Assembly (NCBI GenBank): GCA_027946365.1
Contig: JAPEUQ010000004.1
Location: 1,116,001 to 1,180,000, forward strand
Origin: Kalmusia sp. IMI 367209
Lineage: Eukaryota; Ascomycota; Dothideomycetes; Pleosporales; Didymosphaeriaceae
Direction: 5' to 3'
DNA: 64,000 nt
A program made the translations under genes and the position numbers. This document shows positions 10,771 through 21,670 of this stretch, one piece after another. The first letter of the stretch is position 1; each line of letters begins with the position of its first letter. The notes beneath the pieces were generated by a model. The model did not search any database, had not been told where the DNA came from, and saw nothing but the letters and a program-made list of their open reading frames with translations.

Positions 10771-10887
10771 AGACGTGACTCGCAGAGTCGCTCATGCGTG
10801 CGAATCGTCCACAGCACAGTACGAATATAGGTGATGTAAAGGTATCTTGTAATCGTAACGACATCAATCATAAACCATATCGCTTCT

Positions 10888-11847
10888 TTACAGTTTTGCG
10901 TAATATCCAAATAGGGACGTTCGAGACCGCGTCACATATGCTGGCAGGTTCTGAATTCTCCCAGGCTTTTGGAAAGATGGTTCCTGAGTCGCATGAGTCA
11001 TCTCCGGTTGTCGTGGAAGTCCATTGTGGTGTGTCGATGGTCTTGTCCGCGGCAATGCCCTCTCTACATCCCGGTGCATATTCTTAGACCTCACACACCC
11101 AAAAAAGATTCCATCCTTACGCCCTTGCAGCACGCTCAATCCCGCAAGTAACGCTGAAATACAGCACAATGCTAACATGAGATACTTGCCCGTTCGCTGC
11201 TATTTGTTAGGTACTAGTCTCTTTCAGTTAAGATCAACTTACGGAGACACTACAAGCGGGGAACCCATATAACGACTGCGCATCATGGATCAAGCTCGGA
11301 AACGCTTCACAGAGATAAAATTCCTGCGAGAAGCTTGTCTCGCGCCACTGTATGAATAATTCCGGAAGTCGATTTCGTGCTTCGATCACGAAGACATAGA
11401 TCGTAAAACCAACTGATGCGACAAAATTAGCTACCGCTGCGATGCAAGCTGAGCCGCTGAACATTCTGATCTATAAATATCCATCAGTACTCGTGATTAA
11501 GATTCCGCGTTAAACTTTTGAGAATGAGCTATTGTACGTACATGGACATCGCTCGCTTCAAACCAGTGCAAGAGCGTCAACACCAAGCCCAGCAGTGCGG
11601 CAAATAAACTGAACCCTGCGACAGCGAACTTCGCTGCTGTAGGTCCAATATCGATGTTTCGTGGGTTTAGCGTTACGAACAGCCATTCTGCCATGCTAGA
11701 CCCAGGATATTGAATCTGCTCATCGCGGAAAGCATTCTGGACGCGCGCTTCCAGTACGAGCAGGGCAACGGAAAGCGACAGGAGTACCACAGAGGATAGA
11801 AAGATGGCGATGGTTTGAGGTGTGAAATGTAAAATGGGACGGCGCAT
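10888..11847 (-). CDS. Four-TM membrane protein of unknown function
   Basis: Three exons, 11847-11542, 11470-11243 and 11196-10888, all phase 0, give 280 aa. I do not recognise the family. Four hydrophobic segments are visible: TIAIFLSSVVLLSLSVALLV, AAKFAVAGFSLFAALLGLVL (same exon), then ACIAAVANFVASVGFTIYVF in exon 2, and LMLALCCISALLAGLSVL at the start of exon 3. The spacing (short N-terminus, a 30-residue loop with a conserved-looking WLFVTLNP, and a long polar C-terminal tail of ~80 residues) resembles MARVEL-type tetraspanning proteins, but I cannot confirm it. The C-tail is basic and has no motif I know. The start is the first ATG of the frame; the upstream continuation has only a GTG. 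Confidence 0.72.
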
Positions 11848-12870
11848 TATCTCGACCTCTCTGGAGTAAGAGAATCGGTCCACGGTAGCGAGAGCATGTT
11901 TATGAACGGTGTGGGGTGGCGGTGGACCGGTGAGAGATGTGATGGGGGCCTAAGAGGATTTCATATTATGTTGCGCAGTTTTGCGGCGTCCATGTCTTGC
12001 GCTGGAACGGGGCGTACTGTATCACAGAGAATGACATCACTTAGGAATACATTTAAGTGTTACTGAGTCCGAAATTAAAAATAGAATTGAGGTGGTCATT
12101 GCGGTACATTGCCTTGATCATCGTCGAGCAGCATCAGTCAATCTGCTACTTTGTGATTGAAAGAACTTCGCACAACGGCATACTATTACCCTTGCTATGT
12201 CTTGTAGGCAACCTAAAGTTTCTGAACTAAGAGTAAGATTTAGGGGGATGGGGGATGCGCAGCCTTAAACCAATCGAGCAGCGGTCATCCGGGTCCTTGA
12301 AACAGTTACAGCCACAACCCGCGGGGGTGACGCATCGCCCCGCAAATCCTTCACGAACGACAAGGCTTTTTAACGCAGCCTTACGAGCTCGGCAAATCCC
12401 TGTGCAATTGGTACTTTGACTAGCAGCATAGTACGGGCGTGGTGTGTTGTGCGCCTGAGTTCAGGACGGAACTAATGCTAAGTTGGCGATGAAGGTTTGT
12501 GAAATGGTGAAGTCGAGACTACGGTCGATGTATTGGGGGCCTTAGAATGATGGCCTTGAGTTTCGCATCCTATTCTAGCTTAGATTAGGTCCGTAGGATT
12601 TGTCTAAGTAAAGAACAAGACTGTGTAGAAGGTCAAGAAATTGGTGACGCATCTGGGCTAGATCATTGCGACAACGATAGAACAGACTCTATGAGGTTTC
12701 GCACAGATCTCAACTCGTCAAATGTCAGAAATACATCGACTTAATCGATTTTAGATAGCAGGATACAATAGAGAAATGCAGCGCTCGTATCGTTTTGCTT
12801 TTACAAATATCAAGATTTTATCCAAGCATTGTGGTGATTCCCTAATCGCGAAGGTTTTCGAGCCTCAATT
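11848..12870. other. Intergenic, about 1 kb
   Basis: Between the membrane-protein start and the 3' end of the P450 gene. There are no coding-like frames or repeats beyond chance. A G/C-rich patch occurs around 12315-12345. Confidence 0.45.
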
Positions 12871-14411
12871 CTACCACACGACCGGAAGCTCAATAATCCC
12901 TACGTCTTTCTTCGGCGGCGTCCACTTGAGCTCCTCAAAAGGCACTGCAAGCCTCAACTCAGGTAACCTCTGGAAAAGTGTACCTATGTTCAAGTGAGTT
13001 AAACTTGGCAAAACCTGAGATTCCCAGACTCACTAAAAACAATCTCCAACTCCGCCCTCGCCAATCGCTCCGCTACACACCGATGCTGGCCCCACCCATA
13101 TCCCATCGCGGCATGCCAATCCTCGCCCTTGCCACCTTCCTCCTTCCCCACAAACCTTAGTATATCAAACATCTCAGGATCAGAGAAGACATCTTCATCG
13201 CGACTAGCAGATTGCGTGGCAGCGATTATGCCTTCACCAGCTTTTATGGTCTGGCCTGCGAGGGAGATATTTTCTTTTGCAACGCGGCGGGTTGCCATTG
13301 CAGAGCCGGTGTGGTAGCGGCAGAGTTCGGAGACAAAGGGGCGCGCGAGAGAAGGGTTCGCTTTGAGGGCTTCAAGCTGGGATGGGTGCTGGAGGAGGGT
13401 TGTTACGCCCTATAGTGCGAATGTGAGATTGGAATAAAGTGGGCTTGAACAGAGTATTTGTACCAGGTTGATCATGTTCACCATTGTGGCATTGCCAGCT
13501 ACGAGCATTAGGAAGGCAATTTGCACCGCATCAGAGCGCCCGATGTGGCCGCGGCTGACTTGCTCAATCACAAGTTTGGAGATGAGGTCGTCTTTTGGGG
13601 CGGTCGTGCGCTGATCGACGAGATTGCCAATGTAATCCAGCAAGACCCTGTAGGCCCTGTATCAGTTCTTTCTTGATTCAAGCGGCATTACCGTGGACTT
13701 ACTTGTTAGCATTCGAGGCTTCAGTAGCTGTTGCACTGCCATTACTCCGAATAGCATTTTGTTGAGTGAGAAACTCGAGATCTTGAAATGGGACACCGAG
13801 AATCTCGTAAATAATCTAGGAAGGATAAATCACCCATACATATACTTATATTCCTTCACTTACGTATGAAGGCAGCGGCAGTGCAAATTTCTCAACGAGG
13901 TCGACTGGCTTTTCGCATCCGTCTTTGATCATCTTATCAAGCAGCGACTCGACTGTCTTCAAAATATGTGGGCAAAGCTTAGCAACAGCTTCATTGTTGA
14001 AGAGCGGCTCGACCATGCTCCTGTAATTTAATCAGAAAATTCCTGAAGTCTCACAAGTGGTTAGCTGACCTACCTTTGTTGCATATGTTGGGGAGAATCC
14101 ATGTCGACAAAGGTCGGTTTGTTCTTCGCTGCTTCTTTCCCACCAGCACTCATCTCCGGAAAGCCTGGCCTCGTGCGTTGCTATAATGCCCATTAAGAGA
14201 AGGAAATAAGAATATTCAGGTACAGTACCTTCGAGAGCCGATTGTCCGTTAATACGCTGACAACATCCTCATGTTTGACCACTAGCCACGGTTGGCTTCC
14301 ATCCCAAAGCTGAACCTGAGAGATAGGGTTCGTAACACGTAGCTTTGCGTACTCAATAGGTGGGTCCCAAGCTTGGGGTCGGGCGAAGGGGAAACTTGGT
14401 GCTGGAGTCAT
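12871..14411 (-). CDS. Cytochrome P450 nitric oxide reductase (P450nor, CYP55 family)
   Basis: Reduces two NO to N2O using NAD(P)H directly, in fungal denitrification or NO detoxification. Seven exons (14411-14229, 14180-14074, 14020-13864, 13815-13703, 13647-13464, 13409-13034, 12983-12871) give 410 aa, close to the ~403 aa of Fusarium P450nor. CYP55 signatures are APSFPFARPQAWDPPIEYAK at the N-terminus, KPTFVDMDSPQHMQQRSMVE, the I-helix LMLVAGNATMVNMINLGV, ELCRYHTGSAMATRRVAKE (ExxR-equivalent region), and the heme loop GYGWGQHRCVAERLA with the ligand Cys near residue 359. The protein ends KKDVGIIELPVVW. CYP55 is bacterial-like in sequence, soluble and lacks a membrane anchor, as here. An in-frame ATG at 14519 would add a 36-residue basic leader (see findings). 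Confidence 0.95.
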
Positions 14412-14555
14412 GGTGCGGGAGGAGAGTAGAAAGCGAAGTTTAATAAGCTTAATGTAGGCGCAACGTATAGAACTATAGGAGTAGGTTTGTTGGGCGATTG
14501 GTGTATATTCAAATCTCATGCTACAGGACAACGCACATACACACACCGTATTCCA

Positions 14556-14562
14556 ATATATA
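14556..14562 (-). promoter_or_regulatory. TATA-like element upstream of P450nor
   Basis: ATATATA on either strand, about 40 nt upstream of the in-frame ATG at 14519 and 145 nt upstream of the ATG at 14411. If it is the core promoter, transcripts would start close to the upstream ATG and could include or miss it. This is a position-based inference only. Confidence 0.3.
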
Positions 14563-15514
14563 GTATGGTCGGTTAGTCGGAGGACCGACTTGAGAGTCGG
14601 AAGAAAGTGAATCGTACGATGTGGCTGCTACGTCAGGTTGACTAAAAAGATGCTGGTGATTAGTTCGGCTCAAGGCCATGTATTCCCGCGGGACAGTCTG
14701 CGGTGTCTCATTGTTGGTGACACAATTGGGACGAATGAAGAGCGACGTTTCACTAAGTGCGACTCCTTGCTGGTAAAGTAGATTCCGCGTTGAGATTATT
14801 CATCATGCTCTCTATGATATAGGCCGTGCTTCTTATGCAAGGGTTGTCAATGTACAACTCATTCTGCGAGTATTACCGAGAAGTCAGCTCTGGAATATTG
14901 ATAAACCGGTTGCAGGTAGTTGCTTCGGACGGTTTTCGGCATCTAGCTTGGGCTGCCAAAAATTTTAGTCTCGTCAATTTACGAGATCCTTATATTGGTG
15001 AGAAATTGAGGTGTAATGTAATCGCTTATTCATGCATCTATATACATGAGTCATGCACCCTTCATCAGCAGTTTGTGACCTCATTCCTGGCAAGTCTATC
15101 AAGAATCTGTCACTTGATCTTCCATTCAACATCCTTTCAAGATGTCCTGCTCTGAATGCCAGGAGGCTTGGCAGACTAAGTGCGTCGGGCCCTCGAGAGT
15201 CTCAACCCTTCCCCGCTATAGGTGCGCAAGAAGATCTGACGTCGCCCTGGATGAAGAACATGCTGTAGGCAAATTTCTGCATGATCGCATGTTGTATGTT
15301 GCTTATGTACACCAATGTAGACAATCTTACGCCGTGGTACGTCGGGACAAGAAGCAACGTACGTGATTGATGCCGAGGTGGCCATTGTGCGTCCAATTGA
15401 ACTTTAGGACACTGGACACGTACAACTTCGGAGCAAGCTTGGTGACTCTAGCTCTCATAGGGGTTTATGGTCTACTTCTATCAGGTAGTGAAAACCGTAC
15501 AGTGTGTGGCATCT
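14563..15514. other. Intergenic, about 0.95 kb
   Basis: Upstream region of P450nor and 3' flank of the tRNA deacylase gene. Short frames here lack domain features. No NO-, oxygen- or nitrate-responsive site can be assigned with confidence by eye. Confidence 0.45.
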
Positions 15515-16371
15515 CTATTCTAGTAATTCGGCCGGGATCTTGAATTCTTTAGTGATCCTAGTCATGTTGTTGACCAAATCATTCACATCGACTATAGTCG
15601 ATGCAGTGCTGCTGCTGGGAGTGCCGAAGCCACTTGGGCCGAGGGAGGTAGGATCGTCCATTTTTGGAGGGTTGGTGTCGATCTGTATCGTGACCTAGGT
15701 ATGGTTAGCATGCGTCTATAAGATAATGTAGTTGGGGCGAAGGATGCTGAGGACTGTACCTCGTTGTCCAGACAGCTGTAGTCTATACCTACCGGCCCAT
15801 CGTTCACTAGCGCAACGTCCATCATGGCGGCAAATATGCCATCCTTGACCTTGTCTGGGTCATATGAGTCCTGCACTTTCTTGAAGAAAGCCTGGTAGAG
15901 TTCCTTGGCCTTAATCCCGCTTGCGGACTGATGGAAGTCGGGTCTGTTGCCTTTCTTCATAGAGGCGAGCAGAGTGAATTGAGAGACTGAAGTAATGAGC
16001 TATGTGTTGCTCACAGAGCATGGACCTGGTCATACCGCAAAGGACCTCGCCTTCGATTTCCGTGACGCCCTTTTTCCACTGTCCGATTCAGCCTCTATGT
16101 GCGTCCTCCAATGTGCGACTACTTACACGACCGGGCGGGTCCTTGCTTTCGTCGTCCCAGAGCCTCGCTTTCAGGATCTTGCCCGCCATTGACTCGACAT
16201 CTTTTTCGGTGTCATCTTTTGAGATGGCGGCGAGGACGAGGAGGCCTTTGCCAATGGAGGAGATGAGCTGGCCGTCGACGGTCACCGAAGCAGACTTGAC
16301 GCGCTGTAGGACAGCTGAAAGGAATTCTCAGCATGGGCGAATATGGTGCATGATGGCGACATACTTCTCAT
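15515..16371 (-). CDS. DTD1: D-aminoacyl-tRNA deacylase
   Basis: Cytosolic proofreading enzyme that hydrolyses D-aminoacyl-tRNA (and Gly-tRNA-Ala), a DTD-fold protein. Five exons, 16371-16365, 16314-16127, 16078-16036, 15986-15793 and 15694-15515, give 203 aa. The first exon carries only seven coding bases (ATGAGAA). The protein reads MRTVLQRVKSASVTVDGQ, then GKGLLVLAAISKDDTEKD, ARLWDDESKDPPGR and WKKGVTEIEGEVLCVSQFTL. It holds both family active-site motifs: SQFTL (SQxTL) and NDGPVTIQID (Gly-Pro motif, NxGPxT). The usual length is about 150 aa; here a ~40-residue extension follows the GP motif (DDPTSLGPSGFG to the C-terminus), as in other fungi. It is divergent from the Not3/5 gene. Confidence 0.93.
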
Positions 16372-16828
16372 GATGGCGGGGTAGTGGCTTCCGGTATGGG
16401 TGTTGAAGAAGGTGGCGTGCCGGGTGCACCTTCCCTACACGTCGGCGAACAGGGGCAGCGACTGCAGGTGTCGGTGAAAGAGATCGAGTGCCAAAGCTAG
16501 CGGCAACAGAAGCTTCCGAGTGCAGCCATGTTCGCGTGGTAATAGGACGCGGTGCTGAGGCGCGTCTCGTCGACGTGACACGCGGGGAAGCCCACGCTGA
16601 GAGCAGTCTTGGCAGCAGCGATCCACACAGCGCTAGCCCAAAGTGTGCACCTCAGATACCGCATACCACCTCCGTGCACATCAAACCAACGACAAACAAT
16701 CCAACCCGCGGCTCACCACCAAACGATCGCTCGCTCACGCCCGAACCGAGCCCCCCATCTCACGACGAGCACCTTGAGCCCTCAGATAGGCTACCGACGC
16801 ACCTCGCGCACGAGGCTCCGCCGGCACA
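16372..16828. promoter_or_regulatory. Shared upstream region of DTD and Not3/5 genes
   Basis: Head-to-head spacer of 457 bp between two housekeeping genes. It is C/A-rich on the plus strand toward the Not3/5 start. Overlapping frames here are not splice-consistent with either gene. A bidirectional promoter is inferred from arrangement. Confidence 0.5.
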
Positions 16829-18915
16829 ATGGCACAGCGCAAGCTCCAGCAGGAGATCGACAAATGCTTTAAGAAGGTCGCCGAGGGCGTCGCAACCTTC
16901 GAGAGCATCCATGAGAAGATACAGCAGACGACGAACCAGTCACAGAAAGAGAAGCTGGAAGACTCGCTAAAGAAGGAGATCAAGAAGCTCCAGCGGTCGC
17001 GAGACCAGATCAAGACATGGGCCACTATGAGCGACATCAAGGACAAGAAGCCTCTGCTCGATCAGCGGAAGCTAATAGAAACTGTATGCGGACCTTGGTC
17101 CTCTCTGTCGCGCGCATACTGACGCTTCGCAGCAAATGGAGAAGTTCAAGGCCGTTGAGAAGGAAATGAAGACAAAGGCATACTCCAAAGAAGGCCTTCA
17201 ATTAGCATCAAAACTCGATCCCAAAGACAAGGAAAAGGCAGAGGCGGTCGAGTTCCTGCAGCACATGAACGAGGAGCTGGATCGGCAGGTGGAGACGATA
17301 GAAGCCGAGATAGAAGTGATGCAGGCGACGGTCAAGAGGGGCAAAAAGGGCGCCACCAACGCGGAGCGGATATCGGAGCTTGAAGAGGTGGTGGAACGAC
17401 ACAAGTGGCACATGGGTAAGCTGGAACTGTTACAGAGAGCGCTGCAGAACGGCAATGTCGAGACAGAGCAGGTCAAAGAGGTGGAAGAAGGCATACGGTA
17501 CTATGTCGAGAGCAATCAAGAGCCTGACTTCATGGAGGACGATACAATATATGATGAGTTCAATCTGCAAGAGGAGGAAGCCATATATGGCCTGGGTCAA
17601 GAAGTGGATCGAGTGTCGTCACAGGATACCCAGTCAATACAGGACGACGTCCCAGAGCCAGAAACAAGACCAGCGAGCATAAGTGCAAAGGGGAAGTCCG
17701 CGGAGGCCGTACCGACAAGTGCAAGACGACCGTCAACACAACTCAAATCGCCTCTTCCCGCTCTGGCAACGCTACATACGCCTTTGCCTGGTGTCTCGAA
17801 CTCATCGTCCAGTTCTATGAAACCAGCTCCACTACCAACCCGAACACCGGGAGAGCCTCTCAAATATGCCTCGGCGGCCGCGGCTGCAGCCGCGAGTGAC
17901 AAGAATGGGGTCGGTATTGCACCTCTGCCACCACCACCAGGCACAGCTGCGGCACAGGCAGGCCTCGCTCCTACCGGCGCACGGACAAGCGCTACCACGT
18001 CCCCTGCCCCGTCACATCCGCAATTGGCATCGCAACCTCAAGCAAGCATACCCGACTCGGCACCGCAAGTCCAGGCAACAAAATCTCCGGCCGCAACGCC
18101 GGCCACGGCTGCCTTAGAGAAGGACCCGTTGTCACGTGCGCCATCATCTGACGACGCCAACAAGCCAAGCAAGAAGACGACTGAGGCCGATCACGTGGAA
18201 GATGAGGAGACACAGTCAGCCACACCACCTCTAACCAACGGAGAGTCGCATGCGGAGGATGAAGATGAGGAAGAGGAGGCCATATTCCACCTCCCGTCAA
18301 CCTTGCAGGATCTCTTTGAGTCGTTGGAAGCTACCAAGAAAGACATCACCGCCTCGTCAACCAAGCCGCCGGACGAGCGAATGCTCGCTGCGTCATTGGC
18401 GACCGCGCCGGATTCAGCAGACACGGAAGCGCCACGTCACTACCGCCCCCAGAATCCGTATCCGTACACGCCGGCACATTACCCCCAAGAACCGTTGGCG
18501 ATATTTGATGATCCTCGTCTGTATTCACGCATAGAAACTGATGCCCTATTCTATGCTTTCTATTACCGACAAGGTACCTACCAGCAGTACCTTGCAGCAA
18601 AGGCGCTAAAATCTCAAAGCTGGAGATTCCATAAGCAGTACCAGACTTGGTTCCAGCGTCACGAGGAACCTAAGGCCATAACCGAAGACTATGAGCAAGG
18701 GACCTACAGGTTCTTTGACTATGAGAGCACGTGGTAAGCACTTATTTCATCCGCAGCCCTATATCACATTAGGTTCCCCGGACCCATCACTGCGCCATGT
18801 TGGCCTGCTTCTTGTTATCAAACCCAATACTGCGCTTCAACTAACATGTATCAGGATGAACCGAAGGAAAGCCGATTTCCGCTTCGCCTACAAGTTCCTC
18901 GAAGATGAACTGTGA
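16829..18915 (+). CDS. NOT3: CCR4-NOT complex subunit Not3/Not5
   Basis: Scaffold subunit of the CCR4-NOT deadenylase, acting in mRNA decay and translation control. Three exons, 16829-17083, 17133-18733 and 18855-18915, give 638 aa. Residues 1-~235 are the coiled-coil Not3 N-terminal domain (starts [20 protein letters not shown], then [14 protein letters not shown] and [14 protein letters not shown], later [20 protein letters not shown] and IYDEFNL). The middle (~residues 240-480) is a Pro/Ala/Ser/Thr-rich linker with an acidic DEDEEEEA patch. The C-terminus is the NOT box: [57 protein letters not shown] and, across the last intron, [20 protein letters not shown], ending FLEDEL. The last exon encodes only 20 residues and would be missed by a plain frame scan. 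Confidence 0.97.
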
Positions 18916-20881
18916 ACGAGAGTTCCGCTCAACCCGACATCCCTGATTCGACTAATGGTAGTGCGTTCTGTATGAATTATTAAGTAGTAGTCAATGGTAC
19001 CCCATGGGTAGTTCTGTGGTCCAGAACAGACCCGACAATTCTCACCACGTAGCTTTGCACAGACCATTGAGCTGATCCTAGAGTGATGACTTCAAGGCAA
19101 GAAAGTGCGGTGAGACGTGCAGAGATGCCAGCACCGGTGCCTTGCAGAAGAAGGCTACAGGTCTGTAGGGCTGCATCTTCTCGTGTCGTCTCCACATCTC
19201 AATTTCGGCTTTGTATTGAACTTCAGCTGCTCTGATCATGATTTCATCGGGCGTTTTCTGACATAATAGAGTACTATCGCACCACCTCGATTCATTGGCT
19301 GACAGCGCCCCAGTTATCTTGGCGGCCGGCCCCCACAAGTCATTCACAGCCTTAACACTTGTTGCTACTAACCTCCAATTAGGTGCCTACGGACAAGGGA
19401 CCCGCAAAAGTTCGCACCCCGTACAGGACACTCGTGCGAACGACGATCCCTCCTATGCGGCTTGCGCAATGCGAAGCGAGATGCTCAATAACTTTCCACT
19501 AGTTCGTGGGTCCAAATCAGGATTCTCCTTGGAGAAACTCTCCTACTTGCTTCGGCATAGCTGGGCGCAAGTACTGCCGCACTTGGTGTAACGCACGGTC
19601 CCGGCAAAGTATCCAAAGGAAAAGCGAGCAGATGCAGGCCACACCACCGGGCGTTTGATGACCCCAGTGTCAGTTCCCAACGGCACAGCTGGTCATTCCG
19701 TAGCCGTTCAGGACTCATCTCCAACTTCCAGCTGGATCCGGCGTATTTTCAGCCCCTGTCCTATAGCTGGTTTCAACTACAAACCGGACGATACAGAGCT
19801 CCGCTGAAGTGGTCAACAATGCACGCACGCAACGGGCCGCAAAAGCAAGGGCCTTCTGGTGGTTTTCAAGCTTCTGGAACCCTCGTTTTCCATGGTGTTG
19901 CCTGTAGTACGCTGCCGGGCAAAGACGCAAGGCAGCATTCGGCCAGCGAGCGGTAAGTCATATGCAAGTGCAACGAAAATAGAGGGCATCGCATGCCTAG
20001 AAGGCGGTGAAGAAGATGGAGATGTTGAATACTTTAGTCCTTAACGGCGCCGATGTTTGGTATTTGGTTCATGATCGCAGCAATTCAAGAACGTACACAA
20101 TGTCTTGGCACATATGTGAAGTCCTCGCGAGGCTCACTATGCAGAAGATAAGATGGTAGGATCAGTGTACCAGGAGATCTTGCTTACTGGTCTTGCAATA
20201 CCCCCCGCATGGGCCTCAGCCTCATCGCTAAAGAAGCTTCTGTAACAGACGAGCTTAGCACTTACCACAATTGCATCTCGCTCTAATACGGTACCATATG
20301 TTTATCTAGCTTTCAGCCTTATTGGTATCAATGCGTCCGGAAAATATAGCTGAGAGCATCCAACATAGCCTCATCATCCTTCAACCTCGCACGAACAGTA
20401 CGGCACAGTTGAAGTCCATCGTGATTTCCGGGTTAGCAAGAAACTGTTCAGTCTGTAGTGGTAGAGATCACAAAGCATTGGTGCTACGGAAGGATCAGCT
20501 GATTTACCGTTGCTTGAAGCTACGGAACTGTCGTCTCTTTGGGAAAGCCATCGTGGAAAGTAAGTGTCGGAGTGCTATTGCGAGTGAGACCTTGGTTGGG
20601 GGCAAAGTGGAAGGATGCTCATAGACAAGACTGATACTTAAGCAGTAGCGTACAACCGTACGAGAAGTCAACTACAACCAAGACATCCGATCCCAACATT
20701 GATTTGATCTTCGGCAATCTCAATCTCAACCTAGTCAACGCCGCGAAGATATAATCCCATCTGCCGCACTCGTACGAACGCATCACAACATTCCGTCTTT
20801 CCCCCACCTTCAACTCTCTCGCCCGCCGGCTCTACCCGTGCCTCACAAACCCATCGCCTCGGAACCGGGCTCGCTGTCACC
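18916..20881. other. Intergenic, about 2 kb
   Basis: A long spacer between Not3/5 and the zinc-finger gene. A minus frame at 19078-19347 (89 codons) contains an amphipathic stretch with EVQYKAEIEMWRRHEKM but has no supporting splice structure or homologue I recognise. Nothing else is coding-like. The last 150 bp before 20882 are C-rich and should be the zinc-finger gene's promoter/5' UTR. Confidence 0.45.
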
Positions 20882-21670
20882 ATGAGCGGTTACGGGGTAA
20901 GTTACCACCGACTGGGATACCTATTTAGTTTCACTCGCCGTAACTAAGTTGCATTGTACAGTACCCCTCTGATCAGTCCGGCTACTACGCCGGCTCAGGC
21001 TACCCCCAATGCCACAGTACACTCAGGCCCAACTCAATGCCTACTATCAACAGTATGGCTACTATCCACCGGGCTACTATCAACAACCGCAACAACAACA
21101 GCCGCAGCCGCACGGAGTAGTCGCCAGTTCTCCGTATGGTCAGCCTGCGGGTACCGCCTACGGCCAACAGGCGACTTCTTCGCCTAGCTACGAGCACGGG
21201 TACCTGACTACCGCCCAAGGAACCGCACGGTAAGTCGAGGGATTTCTGAACAAGTGCGGAGAAGGCACAGATGACTAACTGTTTCCAGGCCTAGAAGTCC
21301 ACGGTATGTGATTTCTCTCGACTGGTAGACTAGTTATGAAACAGATTCAGCCTCGCAACTAGTGCCCTCCCATACTCGGTCCGAAAACTGACACCTCGAC
21401 AGGACTTGGAAGTGCGAGTTACCCAACTGCACATCTACCGCCAACTTCACACGACTTGCAGATCTGCAACGGCATCAATCTACGGTCCATGGGGTCGGTA
21501 CGCCCGACTTCCCCTGCACCGTAAAAGATTGCACGCGCGTGGGGGAAAAAGGATTCACACGGCGTGATCATCTCGTCGAGCACCTGCGCAACTTCCACCA
21601 CATCGACATCCCGAAGCGCAGGCCTGGCGAGCGCAGTGCCTATCCATTGGGTCTGCCTAGCTACCAGTAA
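20882..21670 (+). CDS. C2H2 zinc-finger protein with Tyr/Gln-rich N-terminus; frame conflict near the start
   Basis: Probable DNA-binding nuclear protein. Exon 1 (20882-20896) encodes MSGYG; the next exon ends at 21229; a 15-nt micro-exon lies at 21289-21303; the last exon runs from about 21402 to the TAA at 21668-21670. Two C2H2-type fingers are CELPNC...LQRHQSTVH and CTVKDC...LVEHLRNFH, then a basic tail KRRPGERS. The N-terminal part is Tyr/Gln/Pro-rich (AYYQQYGYYPPGYYQQPQQQ), like a prion-like activation region. Splicing at the first acceptor (20962) reads YPSDQSGYYAGSGYP and then loses frame at a C5 run (21003-21007). Either an acceptor at 21018 is used instead, or one base is missing. 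See findings. Confidence 0.75.

Noticed and set aside
1202..14411. A secondary-metabolite gene cluster (MFS, SDR, oxygenase, P450)
   Set aside because: No polyketide synthase, NRPS, terpene synthase or DMATS gene is present, and the P450 is the nitric-oxide reductase type.
19078..19347. 89-codon minus frame with an amphipathic segment
   Set aside because: Isolated, no homologue recognised, no splice support; too weak to call a gene.
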